Part shown: piece after piece, positions 4,942 to 7,303 of the stretch
Layout of the letters: each line of letters begins with the position of its first letter
Numbering within the stretch: the stretch's first letter is position 1
Source of the DNA: Thermodesulfovibrionales bacterium
GTDB taxonomy: Bacteria > Nitrospirota > Thermodesulfovibrionia > Thermodesulfovibrionales > UBA1546
Assembly: GCA_919901705.1 (NCBI GenBank)
Contig: CAKKPR010000295.1
Span: 2,727-10,029 of the forward strand
Reading direction: 5' to 3'
Length of the DNA: 7,303 nt
Position numbers and translations under genes: made by a program
Notes under the pieces: model-generated
Databases searched by the model: none
What the model was told of the DNA's origin: nothing
Seen by the model: only the letters and a program-made list of their open reading frames with translations

Positions 4942-5370
4942 TTAAAATTTCGACGGAAGCTTGACGTGACACGCATAACAGAATTTCTTACCCTTTAATA
5001 TTCTCCTTAGATAATGCGTCTTTTTACCGGTAAGTTTATTTACGGCAGACATGTGAACATCGTGGCATGTTATGCAACTGACCCTGCCTTCCTTGTCAAG
5101 CGGCAAGTCCAACGGAACTATCACTTTTGGGACCATACCAATGGGATGAGAAAGCCTTTTTTCAAGTTTATGGCACCTCATGCATATTTTTCCAATATTG
5201 GTTCTGAGCAGCAAAGCAGTTTTCCCCAGGGGTAATTTTTCATGGCACTCGAAACAGCCAACCTTGCCTATGAAATTATGCCCTGCTGCCCTTTCCGGCA
5301 TGGCAAAGATCAGCAAGAGACTCATAAAAAGCATCAGGCTGCTATATCTTGAATGCATCAAGTCCTTCAC
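4942..5370 (-). CDS. Secreted tetraheme c-type cytochrome, paired CXXCH type
   Basis: 142 residues from a GTG start. The N-terminus, with a basic stretch and the hydrophobic run LMLFMSLLLIFAM (about 12-24), looks like a signal peptide with cleavage near AAG (28-30), so the product is exported. Four heme-binding motifs follow: CFECH (39-43), CMRCH (63-67), CITCH (99-103) and CYACH (131-135). His75 in LSHP and His106 in CHDVH are candidate distal ligands. The second half fits the doubled-CXXCH domain. The sequence aligns through most of its length with the first 130 residues of the heptaheme protein upstream. The GTG at 5370 has GAGGAG just ahead and overlaps the preceding gene by 29 bp; an ATG at 5358 with AAGGA is a reasonable alternative start. 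Last gene of the four-gene operon. Electron-transfer role inferred; partner unknown. Confidence 0.88.
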   Translation of the reverse strand: MKDLMHSRYSSLMLFMSLLLIFAMPERAAGHNFIGKVGCFECHEKLPLGKTALLLRTNIGKICMRCHKLEKRLSHPIGMVPKVIVPLDLPLDKEGRVSCITCHDVHMSAVNKLTGKKTHYLRRILKGKKFCYACHVKLPSKF

Positions 5371-5908
5371 GTAACTCCTCTATATTTTTTTTGAGCAAAT
5401 CATTTTTTTGCTTAAATAGTTCCCTGTCATCATGGTAGATTCCCATATCCGCAGCAGTAGCAGAAAGTTCGGCAAAACGTTCTTTTACCTTAAGGAACTT
5501 ATCCCTCATTGACTTCCCCATTAAATCAAAATCTTCAGCTATATCCTTAAATTCATCATCTTTCCTAAGTCTGATATTGACGGTTAGATCCCCATCTATC
5601 AGCTTTTGTATATCCTGTGAAACTCTGAAAAGCGGTCCTGCTACCTTCCAGAAAGTTGATCTCATAGCCAGTATCAGGGCAATCATAACAATGAGAAGGC
5701 CTGCGAGATTCGCTGTAATCACATAAGGCAACAAAAATTCATCAATGCTGCTTGGCAGATGAAATGTATAAATGACCTCTTCCAGCCGCCTGTTTGTGAT
5801 TATATAAAATAAAATCGTTGCAACAATACCGCCTATTGCAGTAATTACAATAAACCGCAGAAGCATATTTTTCTGAAATCCCTTTAAAGTAAATCTTTCT
5901 GTCCTCAT
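5342..5908 (-). CDS. Two-TM HAMP-domain membrane protein without output domain
   Basis: 188 residues. TM1 about 15-37, a short periplasmic loop of about 23 residues (38-60), TM2 about 61-83, then a recognisable HAMP domain (about 84-137) with the AGPLFRV proline at 92 and the DDEFKDIAEDFDLM stretch at 117-130. Residues 133-188 are charged and heptad-like, a likely coiled coil. No histidine-kinase, GGDEF or chemotaxis signalling domain follows, and the periplasmic loop is too small for a classic ligand-binding domain. It probably forms an inner-membrane dimer. It starts 10 bp after the heptaheme gene, with GGGAGGA overlapping that gene's stop region, and overlaps the tetraheme gene by 29 bp. 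Probable paralogue of the 190-residue protein that opens the operon. Role unknown; anchor or redox-signal partner of the cytochromes is inference. Confidence 0.8.
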   Translation of the reverse strand: MRTERFTLKGFQKNMLLRFIVITAIGGIVATILFYIITNRRLEEVIYTFHLPSSIDEFLLPYVITANLAGLLIVMIALILAMRSTFWKVAGPLFRVSQDIQKLIDGDLTVNIRLRKDDEFKDIAEDFDLMGKSMRDKFLKVKERFAELSATAADMGIYHDDRELFKQKNDLLKKNIEELREGLDAFKI

Positions 5909-5918
5909 CTTTCCTCCC

Positions 5919-6719
5919 TCATCTGTTATGACATCTCAGACAGAGTCCGCTGCCTGCATTACTCATAATAAGTTTATTTGCCCTTGTAGAGTATGGATCA
6001 TGGCATGAACCACAGCCGATTTTGCCGCTGAAAAGTCTCAGTGGCGCTATAGACGCCTTGGGCTTATACCCTTCAGGATCCCTTGCCCTGGACTCGTCAT
6101 AGTATACGCCTATAGGATGACCGCCAAGATGTTGCGCAAGGTCTTTGGAATGCGTCCAGAAACCAGCGCCAACGATAGAGTCACCTTTACCTATTGAGCT
6201 GTCATGGCATGAGAGACACTGTATGGAGAGACTATCAAGTGTGCCTGAAGGATTTGTACGTATATACTTGGACCCTGCGCCATGCGCAAAAGCGAGCACC
6301 CTTGTATGCGATACCTCACCGGGATTTTCCTCATGGCAGGTACTGCAGAATTCCATGCCTGTTACAGGCCTTCTTAAGAGAGAGACCATTTTGCTCCACT
6401 CTAAAGAAGTGTGTATATCATGGCAGGTAGCACAGGTCAGTTTCTTCTCCGCAGACAGTGGCATATCAGCTGGAACTCTCGCTTTATCAGGCGCTACCTC
6501 ATCAGGATGCGAGTATTTTCTGACGACATTAGAGTGACAACGGCTGCAGAGAGTTCTGACCTTTCCTATCATAGGTAAAGGGCTCTTCTGCCCGGGGTTT
6601 GGCATACCGGCATGACAGCTTTTGCATTCCTCAGCAGAGAACTCGTGCGGGCTATCGAAAAGCGCATAACCCACGGCAGCAAGAATAATTAATAAAAATA
6701 GCGCATAAAAAAACTTCAT
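5919..6719 (-). CDS. Secreted or membrane-anchored heptaheme c-type cytochrome, paired CXXCH type
   Basis: 266 residues. A hydrophobic N-terminus (about 3-21) acts as signal peptide or uncleaved anchor, placing the rest in the periplasm. Seven CXXCH motifs: 32-36, 58-62, 96-100, 125-129, 168-172, 236-240 and 260-264. Several other histidines (71, 103, 138, 146, 190, 197, 201) could be distal ligands. Residues about 30-130 are a four-heme unit homologous to the neighbouring tetraheme protein: shared pattern C-RCH, SHP, PADMPL, CATCHDIH, LLRRP, FCSTCH. Residues 200-266 repeat part of the unit (GHPIGV, APLRLF, CGSCHDPY, CLRCH), and heme 5 sits in a linking region. Doubled-CXXCH domains are typical of periplasmic electron carriers and of multiheme proteins in anaerobes. 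Its ATG overlaps the upstream TGA as ATGA, so the two are translationally coupled. No catalytic heme motif such as CXXCK is seen. Confidence 0.9.
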   Translation of the reverse strand: MKFFYALFLLIILAAVGYALFDSPHEFSAEECKSCHAGMPNPGQKSPLPMIGKVRTLCSRCHSNVVRKYSHPDEVAPDKARVPADMPLSAEKKLTCATCHDIHTSLEWSKMVSLLRRPVTGMEFCSTCHEENPGEVSHTRVLAFAHGAGSKYIRTNPSGTLDSLSIQCLSCHDSSIGKGDSIVGAGFWTHSKDLAQHLGGHPIGVYYDESRARDPEGYKPKASIAPLRLFSGKIGCGSCHDPYSTRANKLIMSNAGSGLCLRCHNR

Positions 6720-7288
6720 GCTCTTATCTTATCAAGAATTCTGTCTATCTGTTTAGTTGTTTCCATCAATTCTTTAAGTTCAGCCCTTATCTCCTCGTGG
6801 GCATTCTTGTCCATGCGCTTTGCAATATCTTTCTGTATTGTTTCAAGTTTTGCAACAGCCTCTTTAACAGAACTCAGCCTTACCTGATAAACGTCTATGA
6901 GTTCATTAAGCCGCGGTGTAAGAGGAAACAGGTCAGCGCCCTCAAGAGGAGGCCTCTTTGAAAAATCTCCGCTGCCCAGTATTGCAGAGAAATCCGAGAC
7001 AGCCTTAAGCGGGGTCACAATCTTTTTTGTTAAGGACTGGATTAGTGCAATTACCCCGATGAAAATAAATACTGCAACCGGCAGATATATTAAATATGTT
7101 TTCAGATAAAGACTTTCTTCAAGTTTCTGCAAGGCCCTCAATGCCTCAGTGTAGGTTGGAGGAAGCTCCTTGGGAAAAACAAAATAAAGAATAACCGAAG
7201 AGATTATTGCGCCTAGCAGAATAACCAGAAACAGATTTGTCCCAAATCTATAAAAAGAACTTTTCTTAAAAACGGCTGATGGCTGCAT
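6716..7288 (-). CDS. Two-TM membrane protein with degenerate HAMP-like region and coiled coil
   Basis: 190 residues. TM1 about 17-38, short periplasmic loop (39-63), TM2 about 64-86, then ITPL-like IVTPLKAVSDFSAILGSGDF (90-109), which matches the first HAMP helix and connector. The second helix (about 117-140) lacks the usual acidic DEx start and is poorly conserved. Residues 137-188 are strongly heptad-like (EAVAKLETIQKDIAKRM onward), a coiled coil. No output domain follows. The architecture and length match the 188-residue HAMP protein two genes later, so they are likely paralogues. AGGAGG at 7293-7298 supports the ATG at 7288; the stop overlaps the next start by four bases. First visible gene of the operon; its promoter and anything upstream lie beyond the right edge. 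Function unknown; pairing with a multiheme cytochrome is the main clue. Confidence 0.75.
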   Translation of the reverse strand: MQPSAVFKKSSFYRFGTNLFLVILLGAIISSVILYFVFPKELPPTYTEALRALQKLEESLYLKTYLIYLPVAVFIFIGVIALIQSLTKKIVTPLKAVSDFSAILGSGDFSKRPPLEGADLFPLTPRLNELIDVYQVRLSSVKEAVAKLETIQKDIAKRMDKNAHEEIRAELKELMETTKQIDRILDKIRA

Positions 7289-7303
7289 ATGCCCTCCTAA
7301 TCC

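Noticed and set aside
6145..6537. Plus-strand open frame of 130 residues opposite the heptaheme gene
   Set aside because: Shadow of a gene with seven intact CXXCH motifs; composition is that of reverse-complemented coding sequence.
6716..7288. Methyl-accepting chemotaxis receptor
   Set aside because: No conserved MCP signalling hairpin follows the HAMP-like region; the protein ends about 50 residues later.

Overview
The window looks like a chromosomal segment of a moderately AT-rich, anaerobic Gram-negative bacterium rich in multiheme cytochromes. The best guess for lineage is an uncultured Nitrospirota (Thermodesulfovibrionia-like) or a deltaproteobacterial-type group. That placement is inference from gene style, paired CXXCH cytochromes and the density of short dispersed repeats; no marker gene here settles it.

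Left part (1-2208, minus strand): a small histidine-biosynthesis group, read hisG (long form), then a 126-residue helical protein resembling the DUF5618 family, then hisC, which runs off the left edge. hisC carries an in-frame, repeat-derived insert near its N-terminus. DUF5618 and hisC each appear to have their own extended -10 promoter, and the hisC one is nearly leaderless.

Middle (2209-4920): a 238-bp divergent intergenic region holds overlapping candidate promoters for hisG and trpF, a palindromic TGTCATTGCGAGG-type element and a short 8-bp tandem repeat. trpF (plus) converges on queF (minus) across a 6-7 bp tandem/inverted repeat that also encodes the last six residues of TrpF and contains both stop codons. 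rho (plus) follows, with another small GC-rich hairpin in its leader.

Right part (4942-7288, minus strand): a tightly packed four-gene operon alternating a two-TM HAMP-type membrane protein with a secreted c-type multiheme cytochrome, twice over: HAMP-like/7-heme, then HAMP/4-heme. The 4-heme protein is a clear relative of the first half of the 7-heme protein, so the operon looks like a duplicated two-gene module. The HAMP proteins have no kinase, cyclase or chemotaxis output domain, only a C-terminal coiled coil. Together they suggest a membrane-associated redox relay or redox sensor that I do not recognise as a described system.

Two themes stand out: the HAMP-multiheme module, and at least four kinds of short repeat packed into about 3 kb, two of which enter coding sequence. 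No tRNA, rRNA, CRISPR array, transposase or pseudogene was seen. No gene-free stretch exceeds 300 bases.
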